Below, piece by piece: positions 17,380 through 25,587 of a DNA stretch of 64,000 bases. Positions within the stretch are counted from its first letter, which is position 1. Each line of letters starts with the position of its first letter. The stretch is from UBA3305 sp002373555. Lineage in GTDB: Bacteria; Bacillota; Clostridia; Lachnospirales; Lachnospiraceae. The translations under genes and the position numbers were made by a program. The notes under the pieces are model-generated. The model was not told where the DNA came from, ran no database searches, and was given only the letters and a program-made list of their open reading frames with translations. Where the stretch lies: NCBI GenBank assembly GCA_946612455.1, contig CAMOER010000003.1:1-64000 (forward strand). The letters are read 5' to 3'.

Positions 17380-18858
17380 ATGAGCCTGTATATCGGAATC
17401 GATCTCGGCACCTCAGCCGTCAAGCTGCTGCTGGTGGACGGAGAAGGAACAATCAGGAACAGCGTGACAAAGGAATATCCGCTCATCATTCCGGCGCCAG
17501 GCTGGAGTGAGCAGAAGCCGGAGGACTGGTGGGATGCGTGTCTTGCCGGTGTCAACGAGCTTCTGACCGGCTTTGACAGGAAAGATGTCGCCGGCATCGG
17601 CGCCGGCGGACAGATGCACGGTCTCGTGATCCTGGATGAGAATGACCAGGTGATCCGTCCAGCGATTCTGTGGAATGATGGCCGTACAGCGGAAGAAGTG
17701 GACTATCTCAATGAAACGATCGGCAGAGAAAAGATCTCGGAATATACCGCGAATATCGCATTTGCCGGTTTTACCGCGCCGAAGATCCTCTGGATGCAGA
17801 AGCACGAGCCGGATCTTTTCGCACGGATCAAAAAGATCATGCTGCCGAAGGATTATATCAATTACAAACTCACCGGTGTCCATTCCTGCGATTATTCGGA
17901 TGCTTCCGGCATGCTGCTTCTGGATGTGAAGAACAAATGCTGGAGTAAGGAGATGCTGGATCTCTGCAGCGTCCGTGAAGAGCAGATGCCGAAGCTCTTT
18001 GAAAGCTTTGAAGTGATTGGAACTGTCACGCCCGAAACGGCGCAGGCTTTCGGCATTCCGGAGACGGTCAGGGTGGTCGCCGGCGCAGGAGACAATGCGG
18101 CCGCGGCTGTCGGCACCGGCGTGGTCGGAAACGGCAGCTGCAACATTTCGCTTGGCACCTCCGGTACGATCTTCATTTCGTCCGAAGCCTTCGGCGAATG
18201 CCCGGAAAATGCGCTGCATGCATTTGCGCACGCGGACGGCGGCTTCCATCTGATGGGCTGCATGCTTTCGGCGGCCAGCTGCAACAAGTGGTTCTGCGAT
18301 GAGATCCTGAAGACGAAGGATTATGCTGCAGAGCAGGTGGATATCACCGACGATAAGCTCGGAAAGAACAGGGTATTCTTCCTGCCGTACCTGATGGGCG
18401 AGAGAAGCCCGATCAATGATACGGACGCCAGAGGTACATTCACCGGTCTTTCCATGGATACCACAAGATCGGATATCATGCAGGCCGTGCTGGAAGGCGT
18501 GGCTTTCGCGATCCGGGACAGCCTGGAGGAAGCGAAGAATATCGGGCTGGATATCCGGAACTCCAGACTGTGCGGCGGCGGCGCGAAATCACCGCTCTGG
18601 AGGAAGATCATGGCGAATGTGCTGAACATTACGCTGGAGATCCCGCAGTCCGAAGAGGGACCGGGCTACGGCGGCGCGATGCTGGCGATGGTCGGCTGCG
18701 GCGAATATGCGAGCGTGAAGGCCTGTGCGGATGCACTGGTACATGTCACGAAATGCATTGAACCGGACGAAGAGATTGCGGCGCTTTACGAGGACAGATA
18801 TAATAAATTCCGGAAGATCTATCCGGCGATGAAGGAACTTTTCAAGGAAATCAAATAA
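17380..18858 (+). CDS. xylB: Xylulokinase-like FGGY sugar kinase
   Basis: A 492-residue FGGY-family kinase most like xylulokinase (ATP-dependent phosphorylation of D-xylulose). The phosphate-1 motif GIDLGTSAVKLLLVD is at residues 6-20, MHGLVILDE near 77 and ILWNDGRTAEE near 92. The ATPase-core DNAAAAVGTGV near 240 and GGGAKSPLW near 398 complete the fold. GGGAGGATC precedes the start. The pairing with a fucose/arabinose isomerase-like protein leaves ribulose or fuculose as alternative substrates. Confidence 0.9.
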   Translation: MSLYIGIDLGTSAVKLLLVDGEGTIRNSVTKEYPLIIPAPGWSEQKPEDWWDACLAGVNELLTGFDRKDVAGIGAGGQMHGLVILDENDQVIRPAILWNDGRTAEEVDYLNETIGREKISEYTANIAFAGFTAPKILWMQKHEPDLFARIKKIMLPKDYINYKLTGVHSCDYSDASGMLLLDVKNKCWSKEMLDLCSVREEQMPKLFESFEVIGTVTPETAQAFGIPETVRVVAGAGDNAAAAVGTGVVGNGSCNISLGTSGTIFISSEAFGECPENALHAFAHADGGFHLMGCMLSAASCNKWFCDEILKTKDYAAEQVDITDDKLGKNRVFFLPYLMGERSPINDTDARGTFTGLSMDTTRSDIMQAVLEGVAFAIRDSLEEAKNIGLDIRNSRLCGGGAKSPLWRKIMANVLNITLEIPQSEEGPGYGGAMLAMVGCGEYASVKACADALVHVTKCIEPDEEIAALYEDRYNKFRKIYPAMKELFKEIK

Positions 18859-18892
18859 AAAATCTATACACATGCATACAGGAGGATGAACC

Positions 18893-20371
18893 ATGATGAC
18901 CAATATCCCCGAAGTAAAACTCGGAATGATCGCTGTTTCCCGTGACTGTTTTGTGATCGCGCTTTCCGAAAGAAGAAGAGCTGCCATCAAGGCTGCCTAC
19001 AAAGGCGATCTGTATGAATGTCCGGTAACGGTTGAAAATGAAAACGATATGCTGAAAGCCGTCGCCGATGTGAAGGAAGCCGGCTGCAACGCGCTTGTCG
19101 TTTTCCTCGGAAACTTCGGACCCGAGACCCCCGAGACCCTGATCGCGAAGTATTTTGACGGCCCAGTCATGTTCGTGGCAGCCGCAGAAGGCGACGGCGA
19201 TCTGATCGACGGCAGAGGCGATGCTTACTGCGGTATGCTGAACTGCTCCTACAACCTCGGCATGCGGCATCTGAAGGGCTATATTCCGGAGTATCCCGTC
19301 GGTACAGCGGATGATATCGCCAGCATGATCTGCGATTTTGTTCCGATCGCAAGAGCTGTGATCGGTGTACAGAATCTGAAGATCATCACCTTCGGTCCCA
19401 GACCGCAGGATTTCTTCGCCTGCAACGCGCCCATCAAGGGCCTGTACGAGCTGGGCGTGGAAGTGGAAGAGAACTCCGAACTGGATCTGTTCGTCAGCTA
19501 CAAGGAGCATGCGGAAGATGCCCGTATTCCGGAAGTCTGCAAGGATATGGCAGAAGAGATGGGCGAGGGAAGATATTATCCCGAAATGCTCGAGAGAATG
19601 GCGCAGTTCGAGCTGACGCTGCTCGATTGGGCAGAAGCGCACAAGGGTGCCCGCAAGTATGTCGCATTTGCCGACAAGTGCTGGCCCGCCTTCCCGGAGC
19701 AGTTCGGATTTGAGCCCTGCTTCGTAAACTCCAGACTGGCAAGCCGCGGCATCCCGGTATCCTGCGAAGTGGATATCTACGGCGCACTGTCCGAGTATAT
19801 CGGCGCCTGCGTATCCGGCGATGCGATCACGCTGCTGGATATCAACAACTCCGTGCCTGCTTCCATGTATGAAGAGAGCATCAAGGGCAAATTCGATTAT
19901 ACCCTGACCGATACCTTCATGGGATTCCACTGCGGCAATACGCCTTCCTGCAAGATGTGCGCAGACAGAGCGATCAAGTATCAGCTCATCCAGCACAGAC
20001 TTCTGGAGCCGGCTGGCAGCGATCCCGATTTCACGAGAGGAACGCTCGAAGGCGATATCGCACCCGGCGAGATCACATTCTATCGTCTGCAGTGCGACAG
20101 CGACGGCAATCTCCGCTCCTACATCGCAGAGGGTGAGATCCTGCCCGTAGCGACACAGTCCTTCGGCGGCATCGGCATCTTCGCGATCCACGAGATGGGC
20201 AGATTCTACCGCCATGTGCTGATCCAGAAGAGATATCCTCATCACGGCGCGGTGGCATTCGGCCATCACGGAAAGGCCCTGTTCGAGGTGTTCAAGTTCC
20301 TGGGTGTACAGGATATCGCGTATAATCAGCCGAAGAGCCTGCCGTATCCGACGGAGAATCCGTTCGCATAA
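18893..20371 (+). CDS. L-fucose/L-arabinose isomerase family protein
   Basis: A 492-residue protein of the L-fucose/L-arabinose isomerase fold. The N-terminal Rossmann-like part (LGMIAVSRDCF, NALVVFLGNFGPETPE) and the C-terminal barrel with FAIHEMGRFYRHVLIQKRY near 425 and HHGAVAFGHHGKALFEVFK near 455 are consistent with metal-binding aldose-ketose isomerases. It probably makes the ketose phosphorylated by the preceding kinase. It is 34 bases downstream of xylB with a GGAGG site, so cotranscribed. The exact sugar is not determinable. Confidence 0.82.
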   Translation: MMTNIPEVKLGMIAVSRDCFVIALSERRRAAIKAAYKGDLYECPVTVENENDMLKAVADVKEAGCNALVVFLGNFGPETPETLIAKYFDGPVMFVAAAEGDGDLIDGRGDAYCGMLNCSYNLGMRHLKGYIPEYPVGTADDIASMICDFVPIARAVIGVQNLKIITFGPRPQDFFACNAPIKGLYELGVEVEENSELDLFVSYKEHAEDARIPEVCKDMAEEMGEGRYYPEMLERMAQFELTLLDWAEAHKGARKYVAFADKCWPAFPEQFGFEPCFVNSRLASRGIPVSCEVDIYGALSEYIGACVSGDAITLLDINNSVPASMYEESIKGKFDYTLTDTFMGFHCGNTPSCKMCADRAIKYQLIQHRLLEPAGSDPDFTRGTLEGDIAPGEITFYRLQCDSDGNLRSYIAEGEILPVATQSFGGIGIFAIHEMGRFYRHVLIQKRYPHHGAVAFGHHGKALFEVFKFLGVQDIAYNQPKSLPYPTENPFA

Positions 20372-20384
20372 GAAATCGATATTC

Positions 20385-20413
20385 TTGCAATTTAAAGATT
20401 TGTGATCTATAAT
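20385..20413 (+). promoter_or_regulatory. Promoter of antisense RNA, toxin locus 1
   Basis: TTGCAA (20385-20390), a 17-base spacer and a perfect TATAAT (20408-20413) form a strong vegetative promoter directed against the small toxin gene. Confidence 0.75.
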
Positions 20414-20417
20414 GTCC

Positions 20418-20515
20418 TTAACGGGACAGCCGGAAGGGTGGTGTGGACACCCGACCCGGCGAAATCTGAAGCAAAAAGCCGTCGACCTTGCCAAGGTGGG
20501 GACGGCTTTTTGCTT
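20418..20515 (+). ncRNA. Putative type I antitoxin RNA, locus 1
   Basis: A predicted transcript of about 100 bases, starting near GTCCTTAACGGGAC and ending at a strong terminator whose arms are 20469-20483 and 20501-20515. It folds as a TGTCC/GGACA hairpin and a GCCGG/CCGGC three-way element. It overlaps the stop codon end of the toxin ORF on the other strand, the arrangement of TxpA/RatA-like type I modules. No expression data are available; this is inferred from promoter and terminator. Confidence 0.55.
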
Positions 20516-20594
20516 ACTTACGTGTTACTTTGATAATATCAATGACTACTATACAGAATGTAAGCAGAACCATGATGATCTCGTAATCGCTCAT
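20514..20594 (-). CDS. Small holin-like type I toxin, copy 1
   Basis: A 26-residue ORF that begins MSDYEIIMVLLTFCIVV and ends with KVTRK: a short polar start, one hydrophobic helix and a basic tail, as in the small holin-like toxins of TxpA/BsrG-type type I systems. On the minus strand GGAGGTGGTG lies 8 bases before the ATG. A second copy at 27635 differs at only three residues, all conservative (D/E, I/V, V/I), which supports translation. The stop codon lies inside a bidirectional terminator. Toxicity is inferred from the architecture. Confidence 0.7.
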   Translation of the reverse strand: MSDYEIIMVLLTFCIVVIDIIKVTRK

Positions 20595-20658
20595 AAGGCA
20601 CCACCTCCGTACGGGCCGGATCGGGTGCAGCGCGTCCTCCGGCTGCCCGGTTAAGGAC

Positions 20659-20664
20659 ACTATA
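20659..20664 (-). promoter_or_regulatory. Putative toxin -10 element, locus 1
   Basis: On the minus strand TATAGT lies immediately before TGTCCTTAACCGGGC, mirroring the antisense promoter. No good -35 is visible at 16-18 bases, suggesting that the toxin promoter is weaker than that of the antisense RNA. A hairpin, AACAGCACTT.../...AAGTGCTGTT (20670-20715), followed on this strand by TTTTTCTTT, isolates it from upstream transcription. Confidence 0.4.
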
Positions 20665-20978
20665 AAGAAAAACAGCACTTCTTCCGGCGGCTGTATTCCG
20701 GATTCCGAAGTGCTGTTGTTGTTATTTTAGGGCGGGGATGATGGAAAGTCAAGCGGGGGAGAGTGAAAACGATGAATCCGGCTGGCAGTATAATTCGATA
20801 AAAAAGACTATGCTGGCGGCTTATTGTAATTGATACATGGATTTTTTATAATTTTCTTATAACTGTTAAAACGGTACGGGTTTTTTTGCATACTTTAAGA
20901 TGTGATGACTGTATTATGAAAAGGATCGGGAATGAGAATGAATAAAATCAAAAACAGTATAGAAAAATACTCCTGCCG

Positions 20979-22535
20979 GTGTTTTTGGGCGTGATTCTGT
21001 TATTTGCGCTTCCGGAGACGGCATCAGCAGCGACGGTCTATATCAACAGCGTAAATTTTCCGAATGATATCTTCAGGTCTGAAGTGAAGAATTTTGATAC
21101 GAATAATGATAACAGATTATCTGATGCGGAAATTGCGGCAGTAACGACCATATCTGTAGCCGGTTATGCTGACATAACCAGCCTTGAAGGCATTGCGTTT
21201 TTTACGGCGCTTGAAGAGCTGGATTGCTATTCCTGCGGTCTGACGGAGGATGAAGGCGGTGAGTACGCCAAAATCATATTTATTGCGGAAGCAAAGGATC
21301 CGTACAATGGCAATGTCTATACAGACAGATATGTGCTTGAATTATGGAAACATGATGAGCATACCTGGGGTGACTGGACGATCGCAGAGCCCGCCTCGTG
21401 TACCAAAAAGGGACTGGAAGAGCGGCGCTGTACAGAGTGCGGAGTAAAAGAAACAAGAGAAACGGAACTGACTGCCCATACCGAAGAGCTTCGGGACGCA
21501 GTCGAAGCGACCTGTATGTCGGAAGGCTATTCGGGAGATGTGTACTGCAGTGTCTGCCAGGGACTCCTACATGCCGGCAGTGTAATCCCGATCGCGGCAC
21601 ATACGCCGGTGGAGATGCCGGCGACAGAACCTACCTGCGCTGACCCCGGATATTCTGCATGGGAAAAATGCTCCTACTGTGGGATTACTTTGGTAGAGAG
21701 ACAGGAGACCGCGCCGCCCACAGGTCAGCATGATTTTGAATGGACGATTCCTGCGGTCAGGGCATATGAAGCGCTCTCTGCGGATCAGAAAAAGCGCATT
21801 CCGGCTGCAACAGTGAAAAAGCTTGCGCAGGCGAAGAAACTTCTTGCTGAAATGGAAGCCGAGGCTGAAGCAGAAGAAAAAGCCGGGCATAAGACTGCTG
21901 AAGCAACAACAAAGACCATGGCAGCCCTGTCCGACAACGCTGATCCGGCAAATTCGGATTACAAAACGCTGACGCTGAAAGCGAAGAAGATCTCAAAGAA
22001 ATCGATCAAGCTTCAGTGGAAAAAGGTAAAAGGCGCAGCCGGCTATATCATTTACGCCAACAAGTGCGGGAAGAAGAACCAGTACCAGCAGGTGGCGGAA
22101 GTCAAAGGCGGCTCGAAGAAATCCTTCACACTGAAGAAGATCCAAAGCGGAAAGCTGAAGAAGAACACCTATTACAAAATGATTGTCGCCGCCTATAAGG
22201 TGACAAAGGGCGGTGAATCCCGGGTCATTGCGACATCCAAATCCATTCATGTTGCAACGACCGGCGGAAAGAACGGCAATCCGGCGAAGCTGACGCTGAA
22301 TAAAAAGAAAGTGACTGTCAAAGTGAAAAAGACAGTCAAACTGAAAGCGAAGCAGAAGGTGAAAGCCGGTACGAAAATCAAAAAGCACAGGAAGATCAGT
22401 TTTGAGTCTTCCAATCCGAAGATCGCGACGGTATCAAAGAAGGGCGTAATCACAGGAAAGAAAAAAGGCAAATGCACAGTGTATGTGTATGCGCAGAACG
22501 GATTGTCGGTGAAAGTTACAGTGACGGTGAAGTAG
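20979..22535 (+). CDS. Secreted lysine-rich Ig-like (Big2) protein, signal peptide frameshifted
   Basis: A 518-residue reading frame opening at a GTG with no ribosome site. The mature protein has zinc-ribbon-like CxxC pairs (for example CTECG and CVCQG-like segments at about residues 150-240), an Ala/Glu-rich helix near 300, a fibronectin-type region (KKISKKSIKLQWKKVKGAAGY near 338) and a C-terminal bacterial Ig-like domain with FESSNPKIATVSKKGVITG. The true start is probably ATG at 20938 (AAGGATCGGGA upstream), which reads MNKIKNSIEK and then stops. Adding one A to the A5 run at 20963-20967 would join it to ILLPVFLGVILLFALPETASA and make a perfect signal peptide. It is paralogous at its C terminus to the gene at 46318. 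Confidence 0.75.
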   Translation: MFLGVILLFALPETASAATVYINSVNFPNDIFRSEVKNFDTNNDNRLSDAEIAAVTTISVAGYADITSLEGIAFFTALEELDCYSCGLTEDEGGEYAKIIFIAEAKDPYNGNVYTDRYVLELWKHDEHTWGDWTIAEPASCTKKGLEERRCTECGVKETRETELTAHTEELRDAVEATCMSEGYSGDVYCSVCQGLLHAGSVIPIAAHTPVEMPATEPTCADPGYSAWEKCSYCGITLVERQETAPPTGQHDFEWTIPAVRAYEALSADQKKRIPAATVKKLAQAKKLLAEMEAEAEAEEKAGHKTAEATTKTMAALSDNADPANSDYKTLTLKAKKISKKSIKLQWKKVKGAAGYIIYANKCGKKNQYQQVAEVKGGSKKSFTLKKIQSGKLKKNTYYKMIVAAYKVTKGGESRVIATSKSIHVATTGGKNGNPAKLTLNKKKVTVKVKKTVKLKAKQKVKAGTKIKKHRKISFESSNPKIATVSKKGVITGKKKGKCTVYVYAQNGLSVKVTVTVK

Positions 22536-22542
22536 CCGAGAT

Positions 22543-22574
22543 GAGCCGGGAGGTCAGCCTCCTGGCTCGTTTTT
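22543..22574 (+). terminator. Terminator after secreted protein gene
   Basis: GAGCCGGGAGG, loop TCAG and CCTCCTGGCTC are followed by GTTTTT. Confidence 0.75.
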
Positions 22575-22690
22575 ATGAGAAACTTGCGAATAGAGTGTTT
22601 TCGCAGCCTTTATTGCTAGTTTAAGTTGAATTATTGCAAGTTAGAAGCTATAATAAAACAAGAAACAGAGGATGGAGGTGCGTTTGGGAG

Positions 22691-23713
22691 ATGAGAATTT
22701 CTGCAGAACAGCGTGAGGCAGCAAAACTGTATATTATGGAAAAAATCAAAGCCGGAACGTCATCAGTGCCGGCATATGTATCTTCTTCGCTGGGGATTGA
22801 TCCTAGTACCGTCCATCGTTATATAAAGGAGCTCACCGACGCCGGGCAGATCGAAAAACAGGGGCGTGGAAAACACAGTCTTTCGGTCAGGACCTTCAAC
22901 TATACTCTTAGCAGAGAGAATGGTGATTTTGTTTCGGATACGCTTGCTTATGACCGGTATTTATTTCCATTGATCCGTGATCTGCCGGACAATGTGATCA
23001 GTATCTGGTCGTATGTCTTTTCTGAAATGACAAATAATGTAATCGATCATTCCGAAGCGGAAAATGCATATTTATCCATCAGGCAGGATGCGCTGGACAC
23101 AACGGTTATTTTACGGGATAACGGGATCGGAATCTTCAGGAAAATTGCTGATTATTACGGAATGACAGATCTGTCTGATGCTGTAACAGAGTTGTTTAAG
23201 GGAAAGCTTACCACGAATCCGCAGCAGCATTCCGGAGAAGGGATTTTTTTCAGCTCCCGCATGATGGATGAATTTATGATCCAGTCAGAGGGGAGGATCT
23301 TCAGCTGCAACGCGTTTAATGAAGATCTGCTGTCTGCTGTATCGGCAGCGCATTCGCCGGGCACTACAGTAGTGATGACATTATCAAATACATCAAAACG
23401 CAGCCCAGCAGAAATATTTGATCTGTATGCGGATGTGGACGGCGGATTTACAAGGACGATGATTCCAATAGCGCAGGTTTTTCCCTCTGCCCCGGTCTCA
23501 CGTTCCCAGGCCAAGAGGATCTGCGAACGGCTGGACAGCTTCAAAGAAGTGACGCTTGATTTTGCCGGAACAGACTGGATCGGACAGGGATTTGCGCACG
23601 AGCTGTTTTCCGTATTTGCGGGAAAACATCCGGAAGTAAAACTGATTCCGGTGAATATGTCGTCCTCTGTCGAAAAAATGTACAGACATGTAACAGGGGA
23701 AAAGAAAGCATAA
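22691..23713 (+). CDS. HTH / GHKL ATPase / STAS-like (DUF4325) regulatory protein
   Basis: A 340-residue protein with three parts. Residues 1-75 hold a winged-helix-like HTH (VSSSLGIDPSTVHRYIKELTDAGQIEKQGRG). Residues 100-230 are a GHKL-type ATP-binding domain with the N-box EMTNNVIDHS and the G1 box LRDNGIGIF. Residues 265-335 are a STAS-like DUF4325 domain (EVTLDFAGTDWIGQGFAHELF). Such fusions are thought to be regulators, but targets are unknown. I used the ATG at 22691 with GGAGG about 12 bases upstream; the frame is open further 5'. It stands alone between terminators and a pair of similar flanking sequences. Confidence 0.8.
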   Translation: MRISAEQREAAKLYIMEKIKAGTSSVPAYVSSSLGIDPSTVHRYIKELTDAGQIEKQGRGKHSLSVRTFNYTLSRENGDFVSDTLAYDRYLFPLIRDLPDNVISIWSYVFSEMTNNVIDHSEAENAYLSIRQDALDTTVILRDNGIGIFRKIADYYGMTDLSDAVTELFKGKLTTNPQQHSGEGIFFSSRMMDEFMIQSEGRIFSCNAFNEDLLSAVSAAHSPGTTVVMTLSNTSKRSPAEIFDLYADVDGGFTRTMIPIAQVFPSAPVSRSQAKRICERLDSFKEVTLDFAGTDWIGQGFAHELFSVFAGKHPEVKLIPVNMSSSVEKMYRHVTGEKKA

Positions 23714-23765
23714 CAGAGATTTTCTGTAAAAGCTTTGAACAGAATGAAACCAACGCGGCAAAAGC

Positions 23766-23820
23766 TGAGGCCAAAAGCTGTCGACCTTATTCGGGAGGAA
23801 ACGGTTTTTGGCTTTTTTGG
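23766..23820 (+). terminator. Terminator after DUF4325 gene, resembling the toxin-locus terminator
   Basis: GCCAAAAGC and GTTTTTGGC arms enclose GTCGACCTTATTCGGG and end in TTTTTT. The word AAAAGCTGTCGACCTT resembles AAAAGCCGTCGACCTTG in both antisense-RNA terminators (20474 and 27595), so it may be a relic. Confidence 0.55.
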
Positions 23821-23957
23821 TGAGAAACTTGCGATAAGTATGCGGAGCCTTGGCTGATTGAAGGTTTCGCATCTTTTATTGCAGATAACCATTAAATAGA
23901 ACACAGTTTATACCATTGTATAAATATGAAAAGTCGAGCAAATAAATATAAAAATGC

Positions 23958-23986
23958 TTGACACGGACTTCCGTTCACCCTATAAT
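23958..23986 (+). promoter_or_regulatory. Consensus promoter of symporter gene
   Basis: TTGACA (23958-23963), a 17-base spacer and TATAAT (23981-23986): a perfect vegetative promoter. The expected start site is near 23993, inside the repeated operator. Confidence 0.88.
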
Positions 23987-23989
23987 ACA

Positions 23990-24028
23990 GAATATATTCG
24001 GCGAATGAATTCTGCGAATATATTCGGC
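23990..24028. promoter_or_regulatory. Three tandem 13-bp operator-like repeats
   Basis: GAATATATTCGGC (23990), GAATGAATTCTGC (24003) and GAATATATTCGGC (24016) follow one another without gaps. The outer two contain the perfect palindrome GAATATATTC. They cover the predicted transcription start, so a repressor bound here would block initiation; the TetR gene at 26884 is the obvious candidate. Confidence 0.65.
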
Positions 24029-24073
24029 CGAGCGCAGACGTTCATTCATGGTATGCAAAAAGGAGGAAATGCT

Positions 24074-25492
24074 ATGGAATTTCTACAGGTTCACACGACA
24101 CCCTATTTGCTGATCTATGTCATTATTTACTTTGTTGCCATGATGTTGATCGGTCTGTGGGCTTCACGGAAGGTCAAAAGCAGTGAAGACTATGCACTGG
24201 CCGGAAGAAGTCTGGGCCCGTTCGTTCTGATGGGAACTCTGCTCGCGACTTCCGTTGGAAGCGGCACCATTACCGGCGGCGGAAATTCGCTGGCGTATAA
24301 TTACGGCTACTGGGCCGGGATCCAGTGGGTCATCCCGTTCATTATTTTCTGTATTATCTATCTGTGTGCGTATAAGCAGATCCGTAAGAGCAACTGTTAC
24401 ACAGTTCCGCAGATCCTGCAGCAGAAGTATGGCGCCGAGACCCGTATTCTTGGCTCTTTTATCAATCTGATCGGTATGGCAGGCATTATTTCCTCGCAGT
24501 ACCGCGGATTCGGATATGTTCTGAATATTACAATGGGCGTGGATAAGGAAACCGCGACACTGATTGCGACAGCGATCATTATTCTTCTGTCTGTTACCGG
24601 CGGCCTGTTCTCCGTTGCATGGACGGATGCTGTCAGTGCGTTTCTGATCGTGATCTGCTGCGTGATCGGCCTTCCGTTCGTTCTGCAGGCCGGCGGCGGC
24701 TGGGGTGAGATCACAGCAAAAGCTGCACAGATCAATCCCGAAAAGCTGTCTTTCTTCGGCGGAAGAAATATCCTGATCTGGATCGGTTCTTTCCTTCCGC
24801 TGGTAATGCTGGAAACAGGTGATCAGAACTTCTACTCTCGAATCACGGCAGCAAAAAATGATAAATCCGCCCGCACTGCTATTATCGGATGGATGATCAT
24901 GGCTATTATCGTTATGCCCTGCGTCGGACTGATCGCATTCGTAGGAAGCATCGTGTTCGGAACGAACATTGATGCCGGTATGTCCTTCCTTTCTACGACT
25001 ACACTGATTCCTTCCTTTGTAGGAGGAATGCTGCTGGCGGCATCTACCGCTTTCATTATCACGACAGGTACATCCTACCTGCTGACATGCGGAACCAGTA
25101 TCACATATGATTTCTATGTTCAGTACGTCAATAAAAAACCGACAGACCGTCAGGTGCTGATGACGAACCGTATCGGAACTGCTGTGATCGGTATTATCGC
25201 GCTGATCGTTCTGAATTTCTTCCCGACACTGCTTGCACTGCAGAACTGGTCCTATACAATGATCGGTGCCAGCATTACTCCCTGTGTACTGGGTGCTATG
25301 TGGTCGAAGAAAGTAACACGTCCGGCAGGCTTCCTGTCCATGCTTTTCGGAGCAGTTACCACACTTGCCTGGGAGATCGCAGGATGCCCCGGCGGTTATC
25401 AGAGTGCTCTGATTGCCGGCCCGGTTTCGATTCTTACATTGATTATCGTGTCCGCTCTTACGCAGAACAAAAAAGCGGAAGCAGCTGCATGA
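24074..25492 (+). CDS. Sodium:solute symporter (SSS family)
   Basis: A 472-residue integral membrane transporter of the SSS family with about 13 hydrophobic segments. The family features are visible in YALAGRSLGPFVLMGTLLATSVGSGTITGGG-like sequence near residues 37-65 (sodium and substrate site region) and LPLVMLETGDQNFYSRITAAK near 240. The start at 24074 has AGGAGG 7 bases upstream; the in-frame ATG at 23954 lies inside the promoter and is rejected. The substrate is unknown; the next gene, an amidohydrolase, suggests an amide- or imide-containing compound. Confidence 0.9.
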   Translation: MEFLQVHTTPYLLIYVIIYFVAMMLIGLWASRKVKSSEDYALAGRSLGPFVLMGTLLATSVGSGTITGGGNSLAYNYGYWAGIQWVIPFIIFCIIYLCAYKQIRKSNCYTVPQILQQKYGAETRILGSFINLIGMAGIISSQYRGFGYVLNITMGVDKETATLIATAIIILLSVTGGLFSVAWTDAVSAFLIVICCVIGLPFVLQAGGGWGEITAKAAQINPEKLSFFGGRNILIWIGSFLPLVMLETGDQNFYSRITAAKNDKSARTAIIGWMIMAIIVMPCVGLIAFVGSIVFGTNIDAGMSFLSTTTLIPSFVGGMLLAASTAFIITTGTSYLLTCGTSITYDFYVQYVNKKPTDRQVLMTNRIGTAVIGIIALIVLNFFPTLLALQNWSYTMIGASITPCVLGAMWSKKVTRPAGFLSMLFGAVTTLAWEIAGCPGGYQSALIAGPVSILTLIIVSALTQNKKAEAAA

Positions 25493-25517
25493 TCCGATAA
25501 AAAACTCATTTTTGGAA

Positions 25518-25560
25518 CTGTGCACAGCCGCAGACAGGAATTGTCAATGGCTGTGCACAG
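25518..25560. promoter_or_regulatory. 12-bp perfect hairpin between symporter and amidohydrolase
   Basis: CTGTGCACAGCC (25518-25529) pairs with GGCTGTGCACAG (25549-25560) around a 19-base loop. No T tract follows on the plus strand, so it may be an mRNA stability or attenuation structure rather than a terminator. Confidence 0.5.
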
Positions 25561-25587
25561 TCATTGGAAAGGCAGGAATAAGAGAAC

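Noticed and set aside
20412..20654. 80-codon plus-strand frame across the toxin-antitoxin locus
   Set aside because: It covers an RNA gene with its terminator, and the second copy of the locus does not preserve the frame.
24074..25492. Symporter as the missing ethanolamine transporter
   Set aside because: It belongs to the sodium:solute symporter family, not EutH. It has its own promoter and operator and pairs with an amidohydrolase rather than the EUT locus.
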